DNA from: Guyanagaster necrorhizus
Lineage: Eukaryota; Basidiomycota; Agaricomycetes; Agaricales; Physalacriaceae
NCBI RefSeq assembly: GCF_019112545.1
Contig: NW_025064899.1
Coordinates: forward strand, 23,185 to 87,184
Direction of reading: 5' to 3'
Length of the DNA stretch: 64,000 bases
In this document: piece by piece, positions 1 through 11,829 of the stretch
How the letters are laid out: each line of letters begins with the position of its first letter
Position numbering within the stretch: the first letter of the stretch is position 1
Made by a program: the position numbers and the translations under genes
Notes under the pieces: generated by a model
The model's database searches: none
What the model was told of the DNA's origin: nothing
Seen by the model: the letters and a program-made list of their open reading frames with translations, nothing else

Positions 1-21
1 GTTTCCATCCAGGAGTATGCT

Positions 22-2443
22 GTGCTCTATGAAATATTCATCCAATCAGCAGTACGTTATCAGGATATGACAGCAGCTCGTCTTCCTGCTACGTACAGTT
101 CAAAATTGTTTCAGGCAGGAAGTGAGCAGAGTCATCAGACGAGAAAGCTAACAGAGTTGATCCCTAGTGAATATGTGGAGCGATTGCTAGGAGATTTCAG
201 TGAACGACTGGAGCGCCATTCAGATGGATGGGGGATCGGGCACCATTTTCTGCTTCAGTGGCAAGGGATCAAGGCATTGACAGTGCATGACCCAAGCAAT
301 GCAACTGAGCGAGAATACTTCCTGCGCCAGGACCATGTATTCAATGCCGACATGTTCAGTACTCCTGGTGATGATGTCTTTGTTGACGTTGCACTCGAGC
401 TGTCTGTGAAGGAGGGAGCAGTTATGTGGCACTCTGACGGCCATGCAGTCGCGCTACAGAGACTACTGCAAATGCATCAGACCGAAGCCAACAAGTGGAC
501 GCGTTTCAGTTACTACAATTACAAACGGGATACATGTGCACATCTCACCTCCGTCACAGGATGTCACATCACAACACATACCACACCGCTCAGACAATTC
601 AACGCAACCTTTGTCCAGATGTACACAACCGATAAATGCCTTACCTATGACATGCGGGCAAGCAATAATGCCAAGTTTGTTACAGCAGTTAATCTGATGA
701 AGAAGTCAAAGTACACATACAATGAGTTTCTTGGGAAATTGTACGGTGTCTTCGCAGATGCAGCATGGCATAACGATGTACATGCACGGATTGAGGCACG
801 AGTCCCACTGGCTAATGCGGAAGATGTGTTCGCAGATGTTCCAGTTGCAAGCTTCTTGGATCTGATGTATTGTGTTCCATGACAAGACTGGTGGTGAGCC
901 CATTTCTAGAAGCTATATAATGATGAGGATCAGGGCTAATAGTATCCACAGGCAATTTAAATCTGCCAGAGCTCTTGGATTTGCAACATTGACCCAGTGG
1001 CAGAATGAAGAGCACAATACAGACATGTGACACCATTACTATCTGGTCATCCTGACATATCTCATTGCATTTATGGTGAATTCACTTCATGCACAGCCAG
1101 AAGAGCAATCAGGACACAAGATGTTGATGCATGCCATCTGGCTGCAAATGTACTGGCAGGAAGATCATCACATGATCCTTCCATGCACATGAAAGAGAGA
1201 TGGGACAGATGAGCCAGGACCATATGCAGAGAGAGGACTCTGGTGGATTCCAAGCAGTGTGATTGCATGGCCAACATGGAATGGAGGTGGTACAAGAATA
1301 CCACGATGCGAGAGTGTCATCCAAGTGCCCAGTGAGGCAGGTTGGAATTTGTTGGGCATTAGAAAGACACTGAATGAGTTCTGTTCTGAAGATAGTCACA
1401 TGAAGCAGTGACAATTCATGGAATGGAAGCCAACAGGCCAGGTCATAGGATGCACAAGGAAAGCCAAGGGTCAACCTGAGGAACCAATGCTGAAGACAGA
1501 AAGGCTAGCTCAACAGATAGAAATGCCAGAAAAATCATATGACTATGGGCCCAATCTGCCACCAGAGGACTGGATATATGATGAACAATATCCAGAGCAT
1601 GCTGGGACATTTCTGAATCAAGTACTACAGCAATATGTGTCTGACATGCTGCAGAAGGTTGGATGGGTGAAATGTGGATGGGAGCATTCTCCTCTGACAC
1701 AGAATGAACGGCAGATGGTCGACATCCATATCATGAAAGAAAATGATCTTGGAGGAGTGTTGACACATGCACGAATGCATGAAGGAACAGAGAGCCAGTG
1801 GGATTCACTGTTTGACAACATCTTCCGGACTCCAAATGAACTCAACACGAGGAAACGACAGTCTGCACGGAGTAACTGGGGAAAGATGAAATCAATCAAG
1901 ATGTGGGAAGGATTTGTGCATGATATGTCTTCTTCACCACAAGTGGAAGATATGCAAAGAGCACTGAAAAGGGCATTTGATGAATTCCTGTGGTGTGTTT
2001 GGTCTGATAGCACACAGGTGTGTGTTTATGAGAAGTTGGGAGGGGAACTGATTAAACCGGAATGAGTTTGAAAAGAGGCTCTACCATGTTCAGCTGTCTG
2101 CCTCATCCGGAATCCATGGATAGAGAACTGGAGATTTGATATTATGAGTGGCCACATGCCAGCATTGCAGAATGTTGAGGAATGGGGGGATAGGGAGGAT
2201 AAAGAGGAAATCATGGCGATAATTGAGAGGGAAGAAAGAGAGAAGCAAAAAGAGATGGACATGCAGGAAAGAGAAGATCACATTCTCCAAGAGCGCAGAG
2301 AAGAAGAGGAATCATCAGAGGATGAAGCAGAGCCAGACATCAGGAGGCAAATAACAGATGAAAGGGAACCAATCACTATGGAAGGGAACAGAGGGATGCT
2401 ACTGGGAGAGCCCATTGTGTCACCCACTCAGCGTCGAAATTGA
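22..2443 (+). pseudogene. Decayed large gene of unknown function, probably transposon-linked
   Basis: Three long open stretches (22-882, 1418-2065, 2144-2443) look like pieces of one protein. After a frameshift near 870 a single frame runs to about 2063, broken only by TGA at 1028, 1190 and 1409; further frame changes follow near 2065 and 2100. The last part is very rich in Glu/Arg/Lys (coiled-coil-like acidic tail). The stretch has almost no CpG, unlike the CpG-containing host sequence beyond 3 kb. I do not recognise the family with certainty; the style resembles long Agaricomycete hypothetical proteins that occur in many copies near mobile elements. The start at 22 is only the first in-frame start codon in the window, so the true 5' end may lie outside. 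Confidence 0.55.
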
Positions 2444-4225
2444 CAAAGGGAGAAGGGGAGCAAAAAAAGATGTTGGAATACAATGTCAATGAAACACATA
2501 TTCTGACCATTTCAAAGTATATTGACAAAAGATGTGATAGCAAATTGAACAAATTGTTATGGTGCTATTCTCACTCCGACAGATGAAAAGCAGCCTGCAA
2601 AGAAAATCGGTCATGTACCAAGGACTGCACATGCTCCATATGCAGATTCTAAAACAGCAGAATGTGCATATTTCAAGAATTGGTAATATACTGCGGACTG
2701 TACACACTACCTACACAGTTGCTAAATGACAATAATGGCCATATTTTGAGAATTGGTAATGTACCATGGACTGTACATGCTACCTACATAGATTTTAGAT
2801 GACAAGAATGGGCACATTTCGAGATTCGGTAATGTACCGCAAAACAAATGTGCTCCCTACACCCATGTCACATGCAAATGGGCACAGACTTCATTTACCA
2901 CAAAACAGACATGCCCCCTACCACAGCACACCAACCATGCACAAGAGGGACCGCTATGCATTCACGGTACCAGCCTGTGCATGGTCCATCCTCAGAGTGA
3001 GATATCTGTCATATTTTGCGGTCCCACCACTGCTGTTCTGTGTACTGCCGTTGCTTTAAACCCTAACTTAGGGTTGCTTCTGAGGTTCTTCTGAGCAATT
3101 CATGTACCGCCTACCTATAAGGTGCACCGCGTATCCTGGCCATGGGTGAAGCAAAGGAAAATCCAAAAGCATTGGCTGGGACAAAAGCGTGTGGAGCGCA
3201 AGAGAATGCATAAGCTCAGCCAGTTTAGTATTGCCTTGTGCCCAAATATGTCACCGCTCTTATCAAGCCCAGTTCCTTAGGTGTTCTATTCATAGTAAAG
3301 TCGCTAAACAGAGATGGCAGCAACTCAATGGCAACAGCATCGGGTGGCTATGAGCGCAAGGATGAAAGTCGATCATAGGCACCATACATACTTTCTTGGT
3401 TCATCCCATTCTCGTTGTTATCGGCGTGCTTGTGTACTTTCATCTATGAATCCCCAAAGTCCAGTTTGTTCGTACCTGATGGAGTTCTACTTCCACCGCA
3501 TCTCTCTTTATGGACAAGATTTCGTGAGACTCCGGGTTGTTGGCGGTCAGTTAGCTTCATCCGATCTAAACAACTTTCAACTTATCTACCTCCATTAGCT
3601 GAGGAGTTACGTAGCCAAATTAACTTCCTTGCTATGCCTTACAAGGGGGGGCTGGAGCTGCAAGTGGTTGAGGCAGTATTCGGAGAAAGTCCTGGAAGAT
3701 CGGATTCGAAAGGGTATTCTGGTCACCGGAAATCACGCTTGATATGATATTTGTACTTCATAAAAACATAGATTGAAAATACGGACATGGTATTGTACAC
3801 AAACCTTTTGTCTTTGTAGGGTGGGAGCATTTGGCATGGTCTCGAAAGTTATCCAGTGACAGAGTGATCGGAAAAGGGTTTGGTATCATTTACGCACATC
3901 CAATTAGTTTGTGATATTCTCGATGCAATGAACTGATCATCTCCTCCAAGTTAGAGCAGTGGGATAAATAACCCAGAAGGCGAGACGTGGGGAGTGTAGT
4001 TTCTTATTAAAATTTTACAGAGATGAATTCTCTCACTCCCCGCCTGTCAATCCATACATGTAAGCCTGGGTGACCAAATTCGTTATCGGCCTCAATTATA
4101 GGGATCTATTTCTTTTGGTAGGTTGGTGGTAACAGGTAACTTTTCTCACACATAGTTACAAATACATTGTAGTACATTGTCGACATTTCATCAGAAAACA
4201 ACCATGATAGGAACTCGTCTTTTCC
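2444..4225. other. No supportable gene
   Basis: Continues as CpG-poor sequence to about 2.8 kb, with two similar short segments (about 2675-2705 and 2750-2785) sharing a gaattggtaatgtac-type core. From 3.0 kb base use returns to that of host DNA. Overlapping short open frames at 3314-3598 and 3415-3747 are not recognised and show no domain. A 17-nt telomere-like palindrome is at 3059-3075. Confidence 0.5.
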
Positions 4226-5188
4226 CTATAGCCAGCCCTGATATATCCACGAAGAATCTGGTTCCCTGTGTTGCTGCCCAGGAGTAGGGATCTCAGCTGT
4301 CAACGTCTCGGTAGAGGATTCTGCGTCGTGAAGGTTAGTATGCATAGGTCCTTCCACAGTCGGAGTCGCCGATGCGTTCCGCCTTCGACGGATGTAGAAG
4401 ACCAGCGATGCGGCCACAACGATCACTACCAAGACCCCGATGGCAATGGCGCCTCCAAAGGTCTTTAATAGCCTTGAGGTCGACGATATTGATGATTGTG
4501 AAACCGTGCTACTCGAAGTTATCACGGTTTCTTCCATAGTCAGATTCGGAGACGGGATGGATGCTCGGGTGTTTCTGCAAAGGTAAGTATGTCAATAACA
4601 AGGAAGATAGAAGAACCAACAACGTACATGTAAATGGCATAATCAAAGATAACATAGGATGACTGTGTCCCCGTCGTTTCTATGAGCAACGTATGATCAT
4701 CGCTGCTCAAAGACGCGTTGCTATATGCAAGGACACCGTACTGAAACTCATACGTCCCATCTGCATCATGTCTATAACTCCCCACCATGTCTCCATCCAT
4801 CCGAAAATCACATATCGTATCACTACTCTCCGGATAGTTCGAAACAATCAGGTAGACGTATATCGCTGACCCTGATAATGACAAGTCAGTATGTGAGTGT
4901 TCCCGGCTAGGGAGTCGAAAGTGTACCATGAAAGACCAGCTTGGCCGTCATGTTCCTCAGTGCGGGATAGTACGTTGCGCCTGTCCATGTATCGTTCATC
5001 GCCATCGAGCGGTCAGGCACGATTGCGGAATCACTGCACTGAGAAGAGTTCTTCCATATGAGGGGACTGTAGTCTACTTGGAATCCAGTGTGATCATCCC
5101 CCAGCGTATCGTCGATAGTATGGTTTACGAGCTGACCTGTGGTGAGGAGGTCCAGGAGAAAAATGGCTGAGAGGGTGAGGAGGGCCAT
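4226..5188 (-). CDS. Single-pass membrane protein, three exons, Agaricomycete family
   Basis: Coding exons on the minus strand are 5188-4927, 4871-4628 and 4574-4226 (855 nt, 284 aa, TAG stop). Introns are 55 and 53 nt with GTACAC and GTACGT donors and CAG acceptors, and phases join exactly. The protein begins MALLTLSAIFLL, a signal-peptide-like start, followed by a lumenal/extracellular half with several N-glycosylation sites and a beta-rich aromatic region. A Ser/Thr-rich linker follows, then one transmembrane helix at about residues 208-231 closed by RRRR, then a short cytoplasmic tail. This layout matches a large, uncharacterised type I membrane protein family in mushroom-forming fungi. 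The inner ATG at 5188 is preferred over upstream in-frame starts because it begins directly with the hydrophobic signal. Function unknown; a cell-surface role is inference. Confidence 0.85.
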
Positions 5189-6439
5189 AGTATGAAATAG
5201 GAAGAAACAGGTGCAACAATGCAACTGCCGCGGTAGCGAGCATCGTGAGAAGCGAACTGACATTGTGTCGAACTCATGGCAGTAGAGAGGCAAAGATAGA
5301 CCAGGACTGAATTTGCGGAGCAACCGGCCTAGGCTCACCGTACGTATTTCAAGTTTGTGGATCAAAGAATTTCAGGCTGGCGAGAAAACGTGATCCTGGG
5401 ATCTTGCAAGTGACATTGTGGTAATGCGGGGTATGTCGAGACTGAACGAGAAGAAAGAGCATCGGCTCGTGATAACGCAATATCTCTGGTCCAGTTAGAA
5501 CGAGTGGGTAGATGATTGATTTACAGGCTTACCATCGGTCGCGATAATGTATATACCGTGATCCACATCAAAGAACCACTTCAAATACAGAAAAGAATCC
5601 ACCAATCGAAGCCTCGTGACCGCGAATATCAAGAACGTATGGAATAACCGGTATGTTGGCGTGAAGAACCGGGCGAATTTCCTTCATCTGGAAGTTGATC
5701 AGGCGTCGATATGTTATCAGTAAGCGCGGCGATCGATACTTGCGCCCCACATCCACCAGTCGTATCGCACGAGCTGCGGGCTTTGTAGGGGTCGATGTCG
5801 CACCATGATCTCTCGCATATCTGTATTTATATTCTGTGTGCTAAGAACAAGCACTACATTAACTGGAGAGGAGGTAATACACAATACAGGTGACCCTTAG
5901 AGAAACGGAACCATATTGAACTTTACACGGCTGAGGAAAAGAACAAACTTACCCGTGAACCTATACACGAATGAGAGAGTAGATGAACAAAACGCTATCG
6001 ATATAACATTCGCATTCATGTCACCTTTTGAATCAAAGCAACATCAACAAAATGTGCACAACCTACCCGAGGTATGGTGTCCATTAATGAACTTGCATCG
6101 TTATTACCCGTGGAATAGTCCGGAAGTCTGCCCTGGTGGTAATCAAGGTGGGGCCGCCCAGCCCACTAATGTACTTGAAGTATCAGAGTCATTTTAGTAA
6201 CAGAAAGTGGTCAGGTTGAACATACTAACCTCGTGGCAGGATCCAGTGCTCAGTAAACACCACACGACGGCGGTGTTATTCATATTAGAAATAGAGCGAC
6301 ACACTGATATTACCGTCATCCTAGGGGCAACTGGACTGAAGTAGTCCTTCTCTCGGCGTCAGTGTCATCGCATTCCCACTGTTGATCACGTCAGTAATGA
6401 TGCTATTTCCTCCTTCATAAGGAAACACCAGTGTCAGAA
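5189..6439. other. Intergenic, no supportable gene
   Basis: Upstream of the membrane protein gene. A short minus-strand frame at 5568-5756 and a plus-strand frame at 5916-6197 are unrecognised and show no splice-consistent extension that I can see. The part near 6320-6440 may belong to the 3' end of the neighbouring dioxygenase pseudogene. Confidence 0.4.
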
Positions 6440-7200
6440 CTATTACCGCAATACCTCTAGCTTCAGTAAGATAACCGTCAGGAGAAGACTCGAAGCTAGC
6501 TGTAAAGTCTGCACAGACTGTAGCCCAGCTGCGCCAGAAGCATGAATAACAGAGAACATAGAAGATGATGATAGACACTCCCAGAAGGAGACCACCTTAG
6601 AGGTCATCACCGAATGTATAGTCATCGGCGTTTTCTTTGACTTCAATGGTCTTGGTGTTGTAAGGAGAGGTCTCCTCGACGGTGGTGATGAGGTCTTGGT
6701 CAAAGAATGCTTGGCCTGTGTGTTGTTTAATGATCGGATGAAAGAGGAAGCGATATAGTAAGACTTACCGATGTGTTGGGTTCCTCCTATGCAAAGCGTG
6801 CCATTAGCATGGAATATGATATGGATGTCATTAGTCCACCCATAGCGCTGTCCTTGAGGAGCCGTCAGTCCGTGAAGGAGAGTAGTAGATAGGGAAGAGA
6901 CGTTCCCAGAAATACATCTTGAACTGAGCATATCCCTCGTCGTTCATGGGCTGGATACTCCAGAGGAAAGTTGTATTATAACGATCCAAAGTCAGGATGG
7001 ATGAAAAGGTAAAAAGAATTGCTAACTGACACAGTTATTCGCATCACTATCACCACCATTGCCCACAACTCCTCTAGAGTAGACACCAATGGTGTTACAA
7101 TTCCACAAGTCTAGATAGATACTAGCGGTTATAGATCGCAAGTTGAGACATATATTAGCTCGATATCGATGTATCGGACACTCCGGGCTGGTCTTCGTTT
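6440..7200 (-). pseudogene. Decayed intradiol dioxygenase, N-terminal part lost
   Basis: Read on the minus strand, pieces align in order with the intact dioxygenase at 26.6-28.0 kb: the YLDLWNCN segment (near 7100), the QPMNDEGYAQF segment (near 6960), the NDIH-HANGTL segment (near 6820), the GQAFFDQDLIT segment (near 6700) and the ASFESSPDGYLTE segment (near 6490). The pieces lie in different frames separated by remnant introns, and a TAA interrupts the frame after the ENADDYTFGDD segment (near 6600). Homology fades at about 7200, within a few bases of the inverted-repeat arm that starts at 7206, so the exons for the signal peptide and the GPYY iron-ligand region are missing here. It is a broken relative of the functional gene, not an alternative allele. 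Confidence 0.8.
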
Positions 7201-7205
7201 ATGGT

Positions 7206-7527
7206 CAGTCAGACATCGTGGGTGAGACTTGCAAGTTTGAAAGCCTCAAAGTTAGCGACTGCAAACCGGAATTGCACCGGGATAAAGCTATAGAACGGAC
7301 AGTGTCATCCTGGAACAATGTCATCGGAAGACAAATGTACAAAGCCAACCGTTGAAGATGTGGAGTGAACGATGGTTCGGTCAATCTTTGCAGTGTCAAT
7401 AAATCGGTCTTCATTTAGGATGACGACGAGATCCGTGAGAGATGTAGATATTTCCGCTATAATGCCGTTAAAGCATACAGCATAGATGGCGAGGTTCCTA
7501 AGACGGCAGTTTGAGCGCTTGGCACGA
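7206..7527 (+). repeat. Inverted repeat, left arm (322 bp)
   Basis: Reverse complement of 8298-8619. I compared the arms base by base: 321 of 322 positions agree and there is no indel. The single difference (TG here against CG in the other arm, near 7376) is a CpG transition. Read on the minus strand, the arm holds a protein-like open frame that runs inward to 7571. No clear target-site duplication flanks the pair. Confidence 0.95.
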
Positions 7528-7746
7528 GCGAGATCGGTAATCACGCCAAGCATTAGCGTGGGACAATGCACGTCGGAGTTTGAAGCCTCTGATCGGCCGG
7601 GGGGTACCCAGGGGTAGGTGACAGTGCGGTCACACTAACCCATGCAAGTTTCTATTATATTTTTAAGACTCTAGTGATGCTGGAAAAAAAAGTAATCTGT
7701 TTTTCTCTGATGAAGTGGATTTATTTTTGGTACAAGGTATCATCGC

Positions 7747-7772
7747 GATGCTTGAAAAATTTTTCAAGCATC
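7747..7772. repeat. Perfect 26-bp palindrome
   Basis: The half-site gatgcttgaaaaa is followed immediately by its exact reverse complement. It lies in the unique spacer between the 322-bp inverted arms, in AT-rich non-coding sequence. It could form a short hairpin; no function is evident. Confidence 0.9.
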
Positions 7773-7976
7773 CAGTGCAAGAGACAGAAGGAATCGGAAA
7801 GCATGTCATGTCCGCATTGGCCATTTTCGGGGATTCCGGTAGGAAATTTCATGCAAATCATGGCCAAAAATAAAACATGATCAGGGATCCCCTATTTCTG
7901 GTGGATTTTTCGTTCGAAAAGGGCGTAAACTTCCCTCCAGTCATCTCCTGCAGTAACCACCACCACCGCTCTGCAG

Positions 7977-8327
7977 ATGGATGACTACCTGGATGATGGC
8001 TTGGAGCCTCTGGAGATGAAGGGCATCTCATTTTCGTGGCTTGAGGATTCATATGAGATAGAGAATCTAACTGAATCTTCAGTTCCTTCGTTTTCTCAGA
8101 GCTTTCGAAATGACTACCTCTCCGACTTCGATCCCATGCAGAATGCAACTTCTTTCATGCAGATGCCTTTGGAAGACTACTTCTCTGATCAGCAACTCGC
8201 AATACCGCCTATCTGTGTCAATGTATCTGATCTCATAGGTTCATCCTTTCTGGAACATCTTCCTGACCCATCGCTTTCTACTGAGGTGAAAGAACAGTCG
8301 TGCCAAGCGCTCAAACTGCCGTCTTAG
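7977..8327 (+). CDS. Unrecognised acidic small protein between the inverted arms
   Basis: A 116-codon frame starting MDDYLDDGLEPLEM, rich in Asp, Glu, Ser and Phe, with no membrane segment or motif I recognise. It lies in the 770-bp spacer between the inverted arms and its last 10 codons run into the right arm, so the present stop was probably created by the rearrangement. It could be a fragment of a larger gene or a chance frame. Base use is like the surrounding host DNA. Confidence 0.3.
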   Translation: MDDYLDDGLEPLEMKGISFSWLEDSYEIENLTESSVPSFSQSFRNDYLSDFDPMQNATSFMQMPLEDYFSDQQLAIPPICVNVSDLIGSSFLEHLPDPSLSTEVKEQSCQALKLPS

Positions 8328-8619
8328 GAACCTCGCCATCTATGCTGTATGCTTTAACGGCATTATAGCGGAAATATCTACATCTCTCACGGATCTCGTC
8401 GTCATCCTAAATGAAGACCGATTTATTGACACTGCAAAGATTGACCGAACCGTCGTTCACTCCACATCTTCAACGGTTGGCTTTGTACATTTGTCTTCCG
8501 ATGACATTGTTCCAGGATGACACTGTCCGTTCTATAGCTTTATCCCGGTGCAATTCCGGTTTGCAGTCGCTAACTTTGAGGCTTTCAAACTTGCAAGTCT
8601 CACCCACGATGTCTGACTG
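8298..8619 (-). repeat. Inverted repeat, right arm (322 bp)
   Basis: Partner of 7206-7527 (321/322 identical in inverted orientation). On the plus strand it carries the same protein-like frame as the left arm does on the minus strand, ending with TGA at 8518-8520. The spacer of 770 bp would give a transcript with a 322-bp double-stranded stem. Confidence 0.95.
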
Positions 8620-9779
8620 GCCAACTCATTTGCTGCACGTATATCAGTTGAAGGAAGCTGGTTCAGAAGTGAAGGTTTGGGGCCAGAGAGATTATTTCTG
8701 CAGTGATGAAGGGGTTCGTCGCTTATTTCACGGATCAAATTAAAGATGAGTGTGAGAAATATTGCCATAGGCTGAATAGAGAGCAAAGTTTATCATAGAA
8801 GAGACAACGGACATGCTTTGCAGCTTGTAGTATACATCAAAACACAGCCATTCCAAGTCGGGCGACTCTTCTTTCTTTCCTGTATCAGCCTCTATCCAGC
8901 CAGCTGACTCGTATCTCCTTAGAGAACAAACTGTACCCTAGGACCCATAGTTCCCGGCATAATAAAATCAATTTCGATTTCACTCGTGTATTTGTCTGTC
9001 ATTCTGGCACTGTAGAAATGAACATGCCATCTCTTCTTCATTGGAACATATGATGACTGTCCCCACATGTATAGTTCTTAGCGTGCATATTCCTCATCAC
9101 CATGGGATCTGTTGGCTTGAATAATTATTTTTATGGAGATAGTACCATCTCTGGAGGTCCCGGTACAGGGTACCTACTGCGTCTTTTTTCCTGGCCATTC
9201 ATTTTCATCCTTTCTATGGAAAGACTGAGCTCACTGTAGATCGTTATTCCCATTTATGCCACATTTTGGTACACATATAATCACTTGGATGATTTGATGG
9301 TTTCACCAAAAAGTTGTATTGATACAGCCTTGGTTTCAATGACCTCAAAGCTGTGAGTAACACTGGTTGTCTCTGGACTAAAATAAGGAGGATAGTGCTC
9401 TGCCCTAGGTCGCATTATCGATTCAATGAAGCCAGTCTCATGTAACTGCTGGCATCTTTGAATACATTCACACTTCATGAAAGCCCTACAGCCATAATCC
9501 TCCAGCACTGTTCTGTAGAATGCACCCATTATTGGACGACAAGCCATAGTCTTTGATAACCTTGAGAAATAACTTTGCTCACCAATTCTGATGCGTTATA
9601 AAGTTATCCTCTTCATAGGTTCCGATTTTTCAGTCAACAGCTGAATATATTCATACAACTAGGTTCCTTCACCCTTTTCGTCCTTATCACGGCCAACCAG
9701 TACATACAAGTCAAGCCTTCATAAGAAGCACTCATTTCTACCCTCACTGCTAACAACACCAGACCATTTTACTATCACG
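8620..9779. other. No supportable gene
   Basis: Sequence outside the right arm shows no dioxygenase homology, so the inverted element did not simply drop into that gene. A minus-strand frame at 9281-9547 (88 codons, starts MACRPIMGAFYR) is unrecognised. Nothing else is supported. Confidence 0.4.
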
Positions 9780-10835
9780 ATGGAAGAAGAGGAACTGGAG
9801 AAAGTAAAGTTTCTTCCGTCTTCAAGTTCACAAGAATTGTCCAGTCTAATCAACTCCAATCTTTCTCCTCCACGTTCTTCTTCCATGCTACCTTCGTCTG
9901 CTGGGGTCGCACGATTCTGAAATACACTATGGATGATTATCGGACTCCTAATCGTTGCTGCAGCCACCGCTACGCTGCATCACCTGTTTCTATCCTCCCT
10001 ATGCAGTTGCAAGGTGCAACATCAGTTCTGGATCAAGAACTCATCAAATGCACTGAGTACATGTATCCAATGGTTCTGTGCCACCTCGGTCTCTCCGTCA
10101 CCCACGCAGCTCGTAAGAATTCAATACTCGAGTTCAGAATAATAGATTTTACCATCCCCACAGATCTGGCGGTTCATCTGTCTCCGGCCTTTCACGGTGG
10201 TTCAAATGAACCATCTATTCGGATTATAAAGTCCATTTTTGATTATCAATCTTGCTTCGTCCAGAGGACCATGGAAAATGATGCCTGTCATCATCATGGC
10301 CATTGTGGTACAGGTATTCACCCTCATATCCATCCTAGCTCCCAACTCTCTCGAGATCGGTTCAGCATCCCCAATAAATGACATCATAAATGTACCTACA
10401 ATCTTCTTCGACAGATCCCAACAGGATACGGGTTGGACATCTGAGTTTGGCGGAATCCAAGATTGCACTGGGAACCTATCTTCAGCGTGGGAGCGAATTC
10501 TCGGATGCTCATTCCAGTTCGACGAACTGGTCACGTGGAAAGTACCTGATGGGTGTCAGAGTGGGTGTAATTATACTATTGAGTACCCCGGACCTGTTCT
10601 GACATCAGCAAAGACGAGAGTCTTGGCACTGGGAATGATGCCGATTCTTCGCACTCCACACAGCCCACTGCTCAGCTCAGCAGTCCTTCATGGACATTAT
10701 CTGATGAGGTTTACACAGCCAATTATTACCTCAATTATAGTGGAGCTGCAATAGCTATGGCGTGGCAGATACAAGACACTGTGGGAGCAGAAACTATGAT
10801 TGGTGGGGCTTGTTACCACTTTCTCCATCAGGTAG
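9780..10835 (+). pseudogene. Multi-pass membrane protein, decayed copy 1
   Basis: Frame starts MEEEELEKVKF at 9780 with a Ser/Pro-rich cytoplasmic N-terminus, then a first membrane segment (MIIGLLIVAAATATL at 9933), an NSSNALSTC block, an intron at 10113-10163 (GTAAGA to CAG), a second hydrophobic segment, the ILAPNSLEIGSASPIN block and the CNYTIEYPGP block. This order is shared by a widespread fungal membrane protein family of unknown function. The frame is broken by TGA at 9918 (an Arg codon is plausible there) and TAA at 10227-10229, and it shifts frame after about 10600. A further matching block (YTANYYLNYSGAAIAMAWQ, near 10710-10770) continues in another frame up to a GTAGGA donor near 10828. 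Copy 2 is at 12.98-13.9 kb. Confidence 0.75.
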
Positions 10836-10889
10836 GAAAATCTTACTGTAAATCCGAAGCGACAACTAATAGTAGGAATATTTCATATG

Positions 10890-11440
10890 ATGAGCATTCT
10901 TTGGGTACAATGAATTGTTGACCGAGGAAAAAAAGGAAATCAAAGGTAACAGCAGTGGTCAACCTATCATTCAAAATTCTTTCATGAGTCGAACATAGGG
11001 AATCGAACCCGCCTCTGAATGATACGACAGGACGATGACGTTCGAAACCGGTTCGGAAGAGGGCTTAGTTTGTGGATTTCCAATGACTATATGTTCTAGC
11101 TCAAGCATATACTTACTTGAATTTACATGTTGCAGAGGAATATTTTTTGAAAGAGGGTCAAAATTTTTCCAGTCTCGCTGAAGAATACCAAAAATGATTG
11201 TGGGTCATAATCAGGAGTCCAGGATAGATACCGAACAGTTGCGCGATGGCAACGAACCAAAGGAGGAAAGAGGTAGTAAGAAAAAAAAGAGAGGCATTCA
11301 AAGGGTCGATTTGAACATGGGGGATCGAACTGAAGCACAGCGATGGCCGCTGGGCGTGCTGCCATTGCATCATGGGACTGATGTAGGGATAAATAATGAC
11401 ACAAGCCTATGAGATATCCTTCGGGAGAAATATATAAACG
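10890..11440 (-). repeat. Dispersed repeat family S1, copy a (SINE-like)
   Basis: Matches 28670-29310 along most of its length with many substitutions and gaps; clear landmarks are the ctagctca...acttacatg, cagtctcg(c/g)tgaaga, ggaggaaagaggta, gaacatgggg-atcgaac and catccttcggga(g) segments. On the minus strand the atcgaac block reads as a pol III B box (GTTCGATCCC). A short A-rich stretch is also shared. Probably a non-autonomous, tRNA-derived element, but I found no target-site duplication. Confidence 0.6.
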
Positions 11441-11829
11441 GCGAGGTCCCCAAACTCCAAGGAGTCGAGGTGTCTTGGCTACTTGGAAGGGTCCCATAGT
11501 CCACAAGCAATGTAGGTCATGAACAACTAGATTCATAGAGAAAAGAGGATTTTCGAAACGATCTTTGCTTTGAGTTCGTGATCGAGGAGGGAAGAGAGAA
11601 TGTTTTAGGGCTGCCGAGTTTTGATCTCATTGCATCATGCATGTCGTGATTGCATAACAGTGGGTCGTGTGACACTGTGAGATCCCGGAAGTGAGAAAGC
11701 ATGAATCTGAGCTCGCCAATACCCTATTGATTGAAAAATGATGCATCTCGCATCGCTAATATAAGTCAGCCTTCTGCAGATAGTCATAACAGGCCCAGAA
11801 TTCTGAATATGTTTGCTATACCGTCGATC

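Noticed and set aside
3059..3075. Telomere-like aaccctaacttagggtt suggesting an interstitial telomere
   Set aside because: Only one repeat unit on each side, with no further TTAGGG copies nearby; most likely a chance palindrome.
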